Below, piece after piece: positions 13,201 to 24,072 of a stretch of DNA of 64,000 bases. The stretch's first letter is position 1. Each line of letters starts with the position of its first letter. Source of the DNA: Hydractinia symbiolongicarpus. Lineage: Eukaryota > Cnidaria > Hydrozoa > Anthoathecata > Hydractiniidae. The stretch spans positions 3,844,001-3,908,000 of the forward strand of contig NC_079889.1 in assembly GCF_029227915.1 (NCBI RefSeq), given 5' to 3'. A model generated the notes under the pieces. That model was not told the DNA's origin. It ran no database searches and saw only the letters and a list, made by a program, of their open reading frames with translations. Both the position numbers and the translations under genes were made by a program.

Positions 13201-15547
13201 TTAAATAATCTTAAATTGGCTATCAGAAATTTTATATAAAGCGTTGAAGTTCGTTCTAGAAGTAATGTGCCGGATTTTAAGCAAGCAGTGGTATTTTGGA
13301 GGAATTTCAAGCTTCTAATGACGTTACAGAAAAAGTTAGCATTTTGTATTTTTGATCACATAATGCAACTGTAACATGTTTCATATTATTTGTGCCCGCC
13401 TATTAGAAGTTACGAAAGATGGGGTAGATAAAATACCCCATACTTCAAGATCAAAAGCAGGAACGAGTCTCAGGAGCCTCAGGAGTCTAAATTACTTTTT
13501 TGAAAATTGTTGTTTTAGAACGTGTAAAAAGTTTTAAAAAACGTGATCCATCGGAATCTGCAGATTTAAATCTGCCGTATGACTTAAAGAGTGTCATGCA
13601 CTATGGTAACCACGCCTTCGGTATCAAGAAAGCCCAAACGATAATGTCCAAAAAATATCCTAAGCTGAAGCTTGGTAACGATAAAGGATTGTCCCCAGGG
13701 GACGTGGACGAGCTCAAAAGATTATATCGTTGTGAATGTACGTAGATATAGGTTGTGTTATTTTCTTTTCCATCTGCAGAGGTCAGTGATATGGCAACAA
13801 AAGAAGGCCATAGCAAAAAAAATATCTAGTCATAATACTGCAAGATGAAAAATTATAAGAAAATGAAATTATTATGTTATTAACATTTCTTTAGCTTTGC
13901 CTATTGGTGGGTACGGTGAATGGAATGAATGGTTGCCATGTGGTGCAAATGTCAGGTTAAAATATCGTATATGTTACGGCCAAACTCTCAGTGTTTGTCG
14001 CGGGCACGGATTACAAAATGGTGTGCAAGCTGTTAGAGAAACCTGCACTGCAGAACCGCTGCAAGCTTTTATGGAAGGTATGCTAATAAATATTCATTGT
14101 AGTTTCTATTCCAGTCCTAAACGAAAGTTAAGTATAAAAATATAATAAATTATATAGGAGCAGATAAAGTAAAAAGATATGAGTTTTTAAAACTATCCTT
14201 GCTCTACTATGACACTTTTCTCTCGAATTTTATCTATCTGTCTAAGTATAGGTCAATATTACACACCATCCGGACACATACACACCATCCGGATACATAC
14301 ACACCATCCGGATACATACACACCATCCGGATACACACACGCCATCCGGATAAACTACCTGCATGCATCACTACAATTTTGTACACATAATGTAATGGGT
14401 GCATCTGCGGACTGCACCACTATGTTAGTGATGCACAAAGTACCGCAAGAGAAGCACCTTCCTCGAAATTTTTGTGCAATATATTTTCGCGAATTAAGGG
14501 TCCGGAAATTACGGATTTCCACGAACTGAAACTGAGAGGCTATTTCTGCCAAGTGTGGATATTCCTCTAAATTGCAGGACTTTGTTTTTTATATATTTAG
14601 GTCTTCTAATTTTCGCAAATAGCCATTTTTATATTATTTTGCGAAAGAAATTTTCGTGAATCGGGAACTATTCGGAAATTCTGCAAAAAAAATGTCCGCG
14701 AATTAAAGAAAAAATTGCGAAAAATTTATTCTCGCAATTTTTTTTTTCCTTAAGGTAGTTGTACTTCAATATATCTCTCTAAAATTGTATTCATTTACTT
14801 CATGATAACATATCTTCTAGAAACATACTAGCTCTTTTCAAAAAATCTGTTTTCCATAGGCTGCTTTAACCACAGAATGGACATTTTCAATCAACTTCCA
14901 CTTCAGCACAAACCGACTGCACTTGCTTGTACTGGGTTGAATGAAGAAAATAAAGATGTGATTGACTGGGATAATAAAATGTCAGAAGCCTTCCTTATCT
15001 GTTCTCACTTCGCTCAAATGAATGGATTCAAGGTATTAATGTCAAAGAGGTCTTCTTTTGCAAAAATTTTTTTGTCCATGTCTAACATAGCTTCTTTAAA
15101 TTCATTAAAGTTTTTTTTCAGTAACTCATACTTTTCAACATCATCATCAATTTTAGTATTCTCAGTCCTGCGTAAATACGAATCAAATATTTTATTATCA
15201 GAGATATTTCTGCGTAAATACGAATCAAATATTTTATTATCAGAGATATTCCGATGTTCAATAAATTTGTCTTGATATGTTTGATATCTTAGGAAGCACA
15301 ATTTGATTTGCTAAATACTTCATGCTATAGTTCTATTAAGTTCCCACACGTTTTGCTTATTGTTATGTAGTCTAATGGTGATCTTTTTCCTATCTAGAAA
15401 TTTGGTATAGGTAACTATTGCCAGTGTCATTATGGTAATGATGACATTGATTTAACACAAAATGGAAAATCACGTTATTGCACAGATGGTTATGGATTTA
15501 AAGACGCTATATATTTGTACATAATAGGAAATGCATCAAAATCTTAA
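10275..15547 (+). CDS. Astacin-family zinc metalloprotease with TSP1-like and WSC-like tail (complete)
   Basis: Secreted zinc endopeptidase, 446 aa in nine exons: 10275-10371, 11314-11370, 11718-11888, 12485-12599, 12785-12960, 13519-13737, 13895-14077, 14860-15032, 15398-15547. Every junction keeps frame. The start is the first of three consecutive ATGs and precedes a hydrophobic signal segment (residues about 5-20). The propeptide has IEGD with Asp69, equivalent to the astacin aspartate switch. CWSYTG, the zinc ligands His175, His179 and His185, catalytic Glu176 and the Met-turn SVMHYG (230-235) are intact. Residues about 279-339 form a TSP1-like module (WNEW, Cys-rich). About 340-446 form a WSC-like module with GCF and CQCHYG. 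It is a tandem duplicate of the gene ending at 4559, with identical intron phases. Physiological substrate is unknown; roles in extracellular matrix or development are typical of the family. Confidence 0.93.
10579..11075 (-). mobile_element. Three tandem Helitron-like copies in astacin 2 intron 1
   Basis: Three head-to-tail copies read on the - strand. Each has a TGTGGAAA-type or CCGTGAAAAATCCGTGG hairpin at its 3' end and an (A)TAATAGC...CTGTCTG 5' end. One boundary is clear: GAGA at 10795-10798 is followed at once by ACTAGTTGTTAGCCCGTG. The outer limits of the first copy are approximate. Tandem arrays of this kind are common for short non-autonomous Helitrons. Confidence 0.6.
14261..14352 (+). 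repeat. 19-bp minisatellite
   Basis: About five direct copies of ACACACCATCCGGATACAT with one or two substitutions per unit, inside the intron between the TSP1-like and WSC-like exons of astacin 2. Confidence 0.85.
15169..15252 (+). repeat. 42-bp tandem duplication
   Basis: Two adjacent, nearly identical 42-bp units beginning TGCGTAAATACGAATC, in the last intron of astacin 2. It looks like a recent duplication; no function is evident. Confidence 0.85.
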
Positions 15548-18128
15548 ATTAGCTTTTAAAAAAGACATTTTAACCGACACTGACGCTAATAATAATGTCG
15601 AGAACATGAAAAAACGTGTATAGCTAATATGGTGACAAATTAGTTATGCCTTTGTTTAAACTTGTAGCGAAGCCTTGATTGGCCTGATCAACTGGCCCGG
15701 TCTTTATGGCCTAAAGCATAAAATAGAGTGACCTTTCTAACGCCTAGCTTACACTACAGCGTCCTTAGCTTAACGCCATGTCATTAGGCTCAATCTGTTT
15801 TAACTTAACGGAAAGACAATTCAGCCCTGAAATACTTTAAGGAAAGAGGTCTTAGTCTTCTTAGTGTAGTAGATATTCGACAAGCAAGTCAACAAATCAA
15901 CAAGTAAACAACACTCAAGTCTGTGAAATACAGAAACTTAAGCAACATTAACGTCAGCCGAAATTTTTTCCTCTTCAATTTCTAAAACTTTGGTTTAGAT
16001 TGAATTCAAAACAGTCTTTATAAATCTTGAGCCATGTTTTTTAAAAACAATGCAATCGCTGTTCGAACATTAATTGGCGCCAAAACTGCCAGGAGGACAG
16101 ATTTAAATAAAACTTGATCATAAAATCATGGCAATTGTTTTAAATATTTTGTTACGCTTTCCATAAATAGCCTGTATAGTGTGCAGTAGACTGTAATATC
16201 AAATATTGAACCATATGTTTTGTTTGATCGATTCTTTATGCTTTTGTTTCTTGCTAATTACCATTTTTGTTTTATTGTAAAGGTTTTAACAATAGCGCTA
16301 TGGTTGCGTTACCGCGAGTTTGTTTTATAGTATCTTGGTCGGTACTAGACTTACGGACCATATTGTGTACCTTTTAAATAATATTAACATTATTTATCTA
16401 TTTATTATTACTTACATTGTTAATCATTTGAAATTTTGAAACGGCATTTTAACTTAGGAATTCTTCATATTTGCTTGGAATCAACAAATGTATATATTCC
16501 TAAAAAAACAGTTTTAGTAATTCTTTTTAAAAATTATATAATGCTTATGTTACGTTTCTGCTTCCTCTGCTCCCTCCCAGTTTATAAAATCACTTTCTCG
16601 TGCCCAGAGCTATCTGAGATGAATCGAGGTTTATCTAAAAGAGCTCTGGGAACAAGAATGCAAAAAAGTTGCTAAAAAAGCTAAAGTTGCAAGAATCTAT
16701 GGAAATTTCTCAGTCATAAAGCCTAATAATATCCTGACGAAGTTATTCTTGGAAATAACAATTTTAAAACTTAGTGTTTGCGAATAACGCAGTTACTTTT
16801 AAGTATTTAAGTAAATAACTTAACGAATTCAGAATTATGGCTTGAAATATTTTTAGAAGAAAATAAGTGTTCTACTAACACACCTTAACTACAACGCTCT
16901 ATCAGCTCCACTTTAAAGGTATTAGAAGTATAGCATGCGCAATAATTTCAAACGAAAGATTTCGATCATTTGGGAGAATTTAAAGAAATGAGGTTCTTTG
17001 ACTATTCAACTTTTCTTCTTTTTTTTCTGATATGTTGCCGTTTAAATCAAGCAAATGGTGGCGGGGTAAGACTACATTATTAGTTTTGACTGTGCAAAAC
17101 GTCACATAACCAAAATTATGTAAACTAAAGCTTTTTAAAGCGCAAAAATTAAAAGAACGGCCGAAAATATCAGGCTTGCTCAAATGTGATGACAGAAATT
17201 TTCGAGAAATTTTGATTAGATTTTTGTTTCCATTTTCATAAATGGATGGGCGTTTAATATTTTTTTCAAACATTATTAATAAAAATACAAAACGGTTGGT
17301 TAAATGATACAAGGGGTGGGAATTGTCAAAATGACCTAAAATCAGAAATCAAATTATCAAATCAGAACAACAGATAAAACATATAAAGTATACGGGCATT
17401 GGATAAAATTGAGGATTTAAAAAAAATGGGGTTTTAACCCTATTCGGTCCGGGTTTTTTCGAACATACTATGACCGGGGGGCGGAGTCCGCCCCCCCCCC
17501 CCCTCAATAACTTTTCCTAGGGTTGTTTAAATTGAATCAAACTTGGCACACTTATAGTACGTCATAAAAGGAACAAAATGGCAGCAATAAATTTTTGCTT
17601 GCGTCAGCACATTTTCTGTGACGTCATCAGAAGCTTGAAATTTGTTAAAAATGCCACTATCTGCTTAAAATTTAATTACTTTTGTTCCAGAGCGAATTTT
17701 TGCATTAAAATCCCACAAAATCGGGAAATCGGATTAATCACGTGTCCAAATTATGCAAAATGATTCTTCTTAATAAAACAAAGTTGTGTTGCAAGTTTAA
17801 AGTTTTAAAGATAATCCTAACAGGAGTTATTAATTTTTCCCCATTATAAGGATTTCATAGAGATTTTAGGGGTAGTTTCGAGTAATGGCCAATATCAGGG
17901 CCTCTGAAAGGTATGAGAACTAAAAATTTCACATGCAGGTGTCTAATAGATAAATATTGAAACTCAGTAAGTCTCATAGCCATATAACATAGCAATAAGG
18001 AGTTATTAAAAAAAACAGTCAGGGCAGGGGGGGGGCGGAATCCCCCCCCGGACCGAATAAGGTTAAGTTATCGTCTAATAGAATGGACTTAGATAAATAT
18101 ATCAATGACATGTAACTTTGAACTTTAG
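15548..18128. other. Intergenic region, may hide the first exon of eight-Cys peptide 1
   Basis: No confident coding exon. A piggyBac-type MITE fills 17438-18062. A short ATG frame at 16541 (MLMLRFCFLC...) looks like a signal peptide and sits where the first exon of the following peptide gene would be expected. Its only phase-compatible donor (CCA/GTTTAT, after 16579) is weak, so it is not called as an exon. Confidence 0.45.
17438..18062. mobile_element. piggyBac-type MITE with TTAA target duplication
   Basis: A 625-bp element flanked by TTAA at 17434-17437 and 18063-18066. The terminal inverted repeats are CCCTATTCGGTCCGGG on the left and, in reverse, CCTTATTCGGTCCGGG on the right. CCY ends and TTAA duplications are the signature of piggyBac elements. 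There is no transposase frame. Poly-C and poly-G runs lie inside each end. Related interior sequence recurs at 29085-29365 and 49418-49915. It ends 66 bases upstream of the second exon of peptide 1. Confidence 0.8.
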
Positions 18129-18344
18129 ACTTGCCCAGAATGTGAAGGTGACGGTTGTTCCAGCAACGACGATTGTGGGCTATTCTGTCGCTCTTCAGAT
18201 ACAGGCTCGTGCGTGCCATTTGTGTGCATTGGCGTTTGTGTTCCTAAAGATCCCAATTCTAATGCTGCGGTTGGAATTAAAAAACTAAAGTCACATCATA
18301 ATTCAACAAAGAAGAGAACATTATTGCCATTTAAAGGATTTTGA
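18129..18344 (+). CDS. Eight-Cys secreted peptide 1 (second exon only)
   Basis: Mature-region exon of a small secreted protein, 71 codons plus stop, starting in phase 0 after CTTTAG. It begins TCPECEGDGC and has eight cysteines spaced C-x2-C-x4-C-x5-C-x3-C-x7-C-x4-C-x3-C, the same as peptide 2 at 23872 and close to the other three members. A basic tail (KKLKS...STKKR) follows the last cysteine. By analogy a first exon with a signal peptide should lie upstream, but none is secure; a MITE occupies much of that interval. It may be an intact gene with a displaced first exon or a 5'-truncated pseudogene. The family is not one I recognise; predicted extracellular, function unknown. Confidence 0.7.
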   Translation, partial: TCPECEGDGCSSNDDCGLFCRSSDTGSCVPFVCIGVCVPKDPNSNAAVGIKKLKSHHNSTKKRTLLPFKGF

Positions 18345-18438
18345 ACAACGAAGAAAGACTTGAAGACTTAAAATTAGTGACAGTACTCAGGTTATGACAT
18401 ACAGAATTTCTATTGTAAGTAAAACGCAACTGAAATAA

Positions 18439-18610
18439 TCTCTATAATAATAGTCGTCGTCTGTCTGTCTCTGCGCGGACCCCCGCTGAGTTAGAAAATC
18501 ATGTTGCGGAAACACGAATATCAAATGCGATATATTTTTATCCACTTTGTTGCGACGGGTAAATATAAAGGACGGGCGAACCTGTGGATTTTTCCACGGG
18601 CAACGACTAG
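18439..18610 (+). mobile_element. Non-autonomous Helitron-like element
   Basis: Starts TCTCTATAATAATAG and ends with a hairpin (CTGTGGATTTTTCCACGGG), a short spacer CAACGA and CTAG, followed by T. A TC start, a 3' hairpin and a CTRR end inserted before T match Helitrons. It begins 95 bases after the stop codon of peptide 1. Confidence 0.75.
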
Positions 18611-19852
18611 TTGTATATATATTATTAACCAAATTCCTTTTCTTCTCTGTTTACAAAAATAAATTTTACAACATTTCGCTAACAACAAATTAACAACAAA
18701 TTAACAACAAAATTGAAATTGACATACACTAATTTTAGCGCCAATGAAATTGACAAGAAGAGAATGAACATAGTTACAGCGAACAAACGTCAAAAATGTT
18801 TACAAATCGATTTCCGTAAGTGTCGCAAACATTCAAAAAGTTGAAAATTATTCAGAATAGGGTAAATAATTTGTAGTGTTTTTATTTAACAATGCAGCCA
18901 AACAAACAACATTCAAAAGTTGAGTCGACACACTCTTTTCGAAAGAGGTGGGTTGATGATCTTTAAACCCCAATATCTCCTCAACCGTTTGTTTAAACAA
19001 AAAGATCCTATGCATTTTCTTGATCAGTGTCACAGCCACACACATATGTGTGTATCGATAAGTCCATGCTGACGTAATCAGAATGTAAATGACCAATATT
19101 TTCAATTGTTCTTTTGCCTAAGTGGATATTTCCACAGGCTTACCGAATAATTTCTCATTAATTCGCTATTATTGTAGTACGAATACAAGGCAGAAAAAAA
19201 GTTTGTACCATGACATATGCAATACTTTAATTTTTACTTTGAATAAAATTCCGTAATTTGCAAACATTAATCCTGAAGACTAAAGTTCTTACATAGTTAG
19301 CAATATATACCATCTTCAATGTGCCGTAACAAGCATATTCCGATTTGCCGAGTCAAATTTAGAAAATACGTTTACATGATATTAAATAATTGTCCCTGCA
19401 TACAAGGGTCCCCGGCTCTAGCTTGTCAAAATCTTGTGTTACTATTTCTTATCTGCTTAGTCAAGTAGAATTTTTAATCCTAGCCGCCAAGCGAATTTTC
19501 TTGCAAACATGGCAAACATGACTTCTCTAATATAAACAGTCATTTGGTATGCGAAGGGGCATAAAACAGTTTCTTTAAAATCATAGTAAGCGATATAAAC
19601 AGATAGGGAGCTTGGAAGTAACTCCATCAATCAAATTTGAAAATTACTGGGCAGAGAACGTATAATTAGTCGACCCTAAACCGAAAAAAATGTATATTAA
19701 CAAAGCTGTAACTCACTTGTACGCACACGACGAATTAATATAGAAAAACATATAAGATTTTCTCGTATTCGGAAGTGCTAATATTCGTGTTCTCATGTCC
19801 TTCCATATTTGATGAAAATAACACGTATTTATCCATCACGTATTATTATCTA

Positions 19853-20557
19853 CTAGTCGATAAAGACCCGCGGAAAAAATCCACTTATGCAATAGGACTT
19901 TGAAAAAGTTGGTTGTTTAAGACATTTTGCTGACATCAGCATTGCAAATCCAAAAAAAAATTGGCAAAATTTAGTTTATTCGTTGCCTGTAACGTGTAGA
20001 GGTTGAAATGCTGATCAAAATAATGTATAGGATCATATCTTTTCTACGAACGACTAAGGACATATAAGGGTTTAAAAATTTTGCTGACGTCAGTAATGGT
20101 CCGTTAAAACGCAAAAAAATTTCAGAAATTTATATCCCTGTTACATCGTATAGATCTAGAAACGATGATCAAGAAAATGTATAAGATCGACAAACGGTTG
20201 CAGAGACATTAGGGTTTAGAGGTTTTTTGATAACGTCCATTCCGAAACGGATTAGGGACTCAGGTTTTGAAAAATTACCCAAATTGGTTCTAGGTGCTCC
20301 CTAGTTACCTATGCGGTGAAAAATCATTGACGTCACCACCTCGTTTCCAAGTTATTTGGCCTCAAAATTTTAGGTGCACTGTAATGGCTTTATTAATTTA
20401 ATATAGGATATTGACGTTAAAGTAGTGTTATTGGCGTCGCGCCGTAACGTCAGAAAATTTAACATATTAGACATGCATTTTTCGGCGACATCAAAGGAAA
20501 TGACGATATCCATTTGCCTGTTACGGACAGACACAGTCTCCGTATTATTATAAGAGA
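19853..20557 (-). mobile_element. Longer Helitron-like derivative
   Basis: Read on -, it starts TCTCTTATAATAATACGG (right end at 20557) and ends with a degenerate hairpin and CTAG (19853-19856). At about 705 bp it is the longest member of the family here. No protein domain was found inside it. Confidence 0.6.
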
Positions 20558-21446
20558 TCAGCTAAATGATAATTCCCGCCAGTATCAATCGTAAAACCTT
20601 ACAAAAGGTTTTGGTTTCACGAGGCAAATGATACATATTGGTCTTGATTATTTCAAACATTATTAGGCAGATTTGTACCACAGACTTTTAATCAGTAGTG
20701 TAATTAGTACTTTCTAACAATTGCATATTATCATCGAAATGTTGAACAAAAGTATATGAATGTGTTAGAAAAAGGTGTTTTTATTCTGTGCTAATGACAG
20801 TATAAAGATATAGCATAGTTTCAGTTAATCAAACAAATAAACTTTGTGAAAAAGAAGCAAGGGTGGATATTAAAAATGCTGTCTTTAAATTGTCAAACTT
20901 CTTTCTTTTAGGTCTTTTTATTTTCTGGTTTTATTTTATGAAAATGTTTAGGTAGTTATTAGAAATACATATTTACATCTGTAGCTATTTTATAATGATG
21001 TCTGTCTTTGAGGCAAAACATGATATTCGGGTAGGAAATTGTTTTTCAAAAACAGGTTTAAGTATACAACCCTATATTGATATGGCAAAGCCTAACACGG
21101 TACCAAGCGCCAGTTTATTCTACGCTATTGACTTTGTCGTTCCCGTTGTTGTTTTTGTAAACAAAGCAATTTTTATATAGTTTATTTCCGATATCCCCCT
21201 GCCTGACGAAACAATTGCAATTTTAGTGATAGAATATCTACCATTTTTGATGGCTTTGTGTTTGTTAACCGTCTAAGTTAAATAAAAATATAAAATCATA
21301 ATCATTTATTATAGGGTTAGTATTGATATCGAGTCTTTCACCCGTCGTATTTATCTCCCGAATTGCTATTTCGCACATTTTTAGCACAATATAGCAATTT
21401 AACAAATCTTACAAACAAAAATATGTATATTATTAAAGAAATTAAT

Positions 21447-21684
21447 AGTTAACCCGTAGAAGTATCCACGGGAATTCGACCACCCTCATTTTGTTTGTCC
21501 GTGGAAGAAGGGACAGGTTTGCTGATACTTATGACATGTTTTCGCCTGTGGTACATATTTTATGCATCGATATTCCGTTCACCTTTTCCACTTGTTAGCA
21601 AACGTAATGAAATTACTCCACGGTGAATTCCGAATGCAGGCTGCGATTATTTTGACCACATAAAATACAGGTTTTAATATAGAG
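21447..21684 (-). mobile_element. Helitron-like element
   Basis: The 3' hairpin is CCCGTAGAAGTATCCACGGG near 21452-21472 and the 5' end, read in reverse, is TCTCTATATTAAAAC. The CTRR end is degenerate, so the left boundary is approximate. Confidence 0.55.
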
Positions 21685-22854
21685 ATTATTGGGAAACCCT
21701 GGCGGTGCACGCGGCATGTATTACTACAGGAGAACTGTCTCTGCACATTTTTGCTTTACCATTAAATTTTTCACAAAGAAAGATTTTCCAAAACAAATAT
21801 CGCTGAAGCAATCATCATATGAAGAATGACAAGAAAATTTAACGGGCTAAACCACGCCAAATAATACACTCAATCATAGTGCCGTGTTTTTCCTGCGTGT
21901 GCATAAATGGAAGTAACTTTTCCGCTTAGTTTGTTTACATTCTTACGTCGATTTCGGCGCGCACATCGGGCATTACGTAATCACTTAAACGCGTGTAAAT
22001 ATCGGGACTGTGATTGATGTATAGCGATTGAGCGTTTGTCGGACTCATTTCTTAAAAAAAAACAAAGGTGCCATAACTTGTGCAGAAAGAGGCTACACAT
22101 GTTTTCTGTATATTAAAAACAAAAATATTTATCAACAATAAAAACAATGTATATAAAAACCTCATTGACAGGTACACAATTTTCATGTAATTAGTTTCAT
22201 CCCAGTCTGAGAAACCTTCACGTCTACTACAAGCTGATTCCAGCCTGACAAACCGAGACAGCTCGGCTAACCGAGCTCACGTGGTAAGCCCCTACGGCCC
22301 CTAGTTTGGTAATGGAGGTGAGATTAACATCCGGAAAACAAGTGACCATGTTGCCAAAGCACTAAAGTGGTAAGAATCAGACTGTCTGAAGTAGAAAAAC
22401 ATGGTAAATCTAGTCAAGGAAAAAGTGCATAGCGTAGAGCATGCGCCTGATACTTCTCTATATTATCGAATGAGGTCTAAATTATATTCTACAAATGTAT
22501 ACCGCATATCACATGCTTCACATTAACTCTTTTTGAATTTCAGCAGGTAGTCATATATAACACTCCATTTTATTTGTATCAGGTGTGCTCCATTTACAGG
22601 CATTGTGTTAATTTGAAATTCAATGTTACTGCATTAAAATTTTTAACATAGCTAGTAGCTACATTTTGTTCAAGAATACAGTAAAAAATATCGCAGCAAA
22701 ATTTCCTATTGGCCTCTAAATCCACCTAAAGATTTTTTCCTTAATTCTACATAATTTTAATAATGTAATCATTACTGTGCGCTTTACAAAGAAATGTCTG
22801 CAGTGCTAGTCTGTTTGTGATGAATTTGCGAATGATGTAATTTACTAATTATTA

Positions 22855-23004
22855 TCTATATTATAATACCCGTATACGCCTGTCCGTCCGTCCGCCTGTC
22901 AGTCACGCAAAATGGTAGCTTAGCTGCGCAGGTAGCGAGACGCACGCAATGCGGTGTAAGAAGGACGGGCGAACCCGTGGATTTTTCCACGGGCTAACGA
23001 CTAG
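22855..23004 (+). mobile_element. Non-autonomous Helitron-like element (best-preserved copy)
   Basis: A 150-bp copy starting TCTATATTATAATACCCG and ending with the perfect 8-bp stem hairpin CCCGTGGATTTTTCCACGGG, spacer CTAACGA and CTAG before T. This is the clearest example of the family. It lies about 330 bases upstream of the peptide 2 start codon. Confidence 0.8.
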
Positions 23005-23331
23005 TGCATAATAATAACTCCAACCCTTATACATAATACCCGATGAATATGCATAATTTTCAACTGATCATATTTCTCGTAGCATATTCTTTGATAGATC
23101 ACGTGTGTCATTTTTTGCGTGTTCATTTAAAGACTTATATTTATGCTTATTGCATTTACAAGAATTGAAATTGTAAAATATACTACACAATATTAGCAAA
23201 AGGGTGTCAAAAATAAGTGTGGTTGGTCTTCTACGCTCTATCAGTTTTGATTAAAAGGTAAAAGAATTACGCATGAGTACCAAATTATACAGATACAATT
23301 CTGCATCGACGAGCAAGACATATTTTGGGAA

Positions 23332-24072
23332 ATGGTATTGTTAAAGCGATCAACTATTCTTTTTTTTTGTTTTCTCTGTTGCAGAGTAAATCAAGCGAAG
23401 GCTCAGGTAAAGAAAAAAGTATATTCATAAAAATATTTCAATTTTTCTTTATCTCTATCGTATATTTAGCAATGCTACAAGCAGAACTAATGTGCTTACT
23501 AACAAGAAAGGGTAATGTCAAAATGAAAATATATTGGTTAGTAAATTCATAATTCTAGTCTCAAGATATTATTTAAAAGCACTCCGTGATTTATTGACCA
23601 GGGTAACAGGGGAAGAGAAGATAATAAACAAGAAACTAGCCGATCAGGACAGTGGAAAAATTCACTTAAGGAAAAAAACATATAAAAAATAGGATTTTCA
23701 GGAGTTTTGATGTCGTCGCAGTGCATAAATAACTTTTCAACTATTTCAATGCACGTGTGCAGATAAGGGTAAATCCCCAAAAACAAAAAAGCCGTTTTTT
23801 ATTCGACTGTAAAACAACTATTATCATGTCATTCTGCATCATTGACGGCGATATGTGGAATTGTACTTTAGAATTGTCCAGATTGTGAGGGAATGCCTTG
23901 CACCGATGATGGTGACTGTGGAACAGAATGTCTGAATGTGGGTACAGGACAATGTGTACCATTCCAATGCGTTGGTGTTTGTGTTGCAAGCGGCGATGAT
24001 GGCGAAACAAAAAAGGATGGTAACAAAACTGGTGGTAAAGGCGGTAAAAATAGAAGAGATTATTTTTCATGA
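23332..24072 (+). CDS. Eight-Cys secreted peptide 2
   Basis: Two exons, 23332-23406 and 23872-24072, joined in phase 0, encode 91 aa. Exon 1 is exactly a 25-residue signal peptide (MVLLKRST...NQAKAQ). Exon 2 starts NCPDCEGMPC and has eight cysteines in the same spacing as peptide 1, then a Gly/Lys-rich tail (KTGGKGGKNRR). The donor is CAG/GTAAAG and the acceptor follows TACTTTAG. AATAAA at 24175-24180 fits a nearby 3' end. The start was chosen as the ATG giving a signal peptide of the same length as peptide 3. Predicted secreted and disulfide-rich; role unknown. Candidate roles for such cnidarian proteins include venom, defence or matrix components, and none is shown by the sequence. Confidence 0.82.

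Larger units (their letters stand above)
18345..23331. other. Repeat-rich intergenic region between peptides 1 and 2
   Basis: No coding exon is supported. It contains Helitron-like copies at 18439-18610, 19853-20557, 21447-21684 and 22855-23004, and a short TTAACAACAAA repeat near 18685. A - strand frame at 18848-19105 starts with a hydrophobic segment but lacks the eight-Cys pattern and has no visible relatives here. A 17-base match (AGAAAAAGGTGTTTTTA) occurs near 20766 and near 26258, upstream of peptide 3; its meaning is unclear. Confidence 0.55.

Noticed and set aside
14261-14352. Possible CRISPR-like repeat array, also considered for 52701-52831 and 56206-56367
   Set aside because: The units are contiguous with no unique spacers, lie in introns of an animal genome and have no cas genes nearby; they are minisatellites.
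18848-19105. 85-codon - strand frame with a signal-like N-terminus
   Set aside because: No eight-Cys pattern, no splice or poly(A) support and no relative in the window; hydrophobic starts are common in AT-rich DNA.
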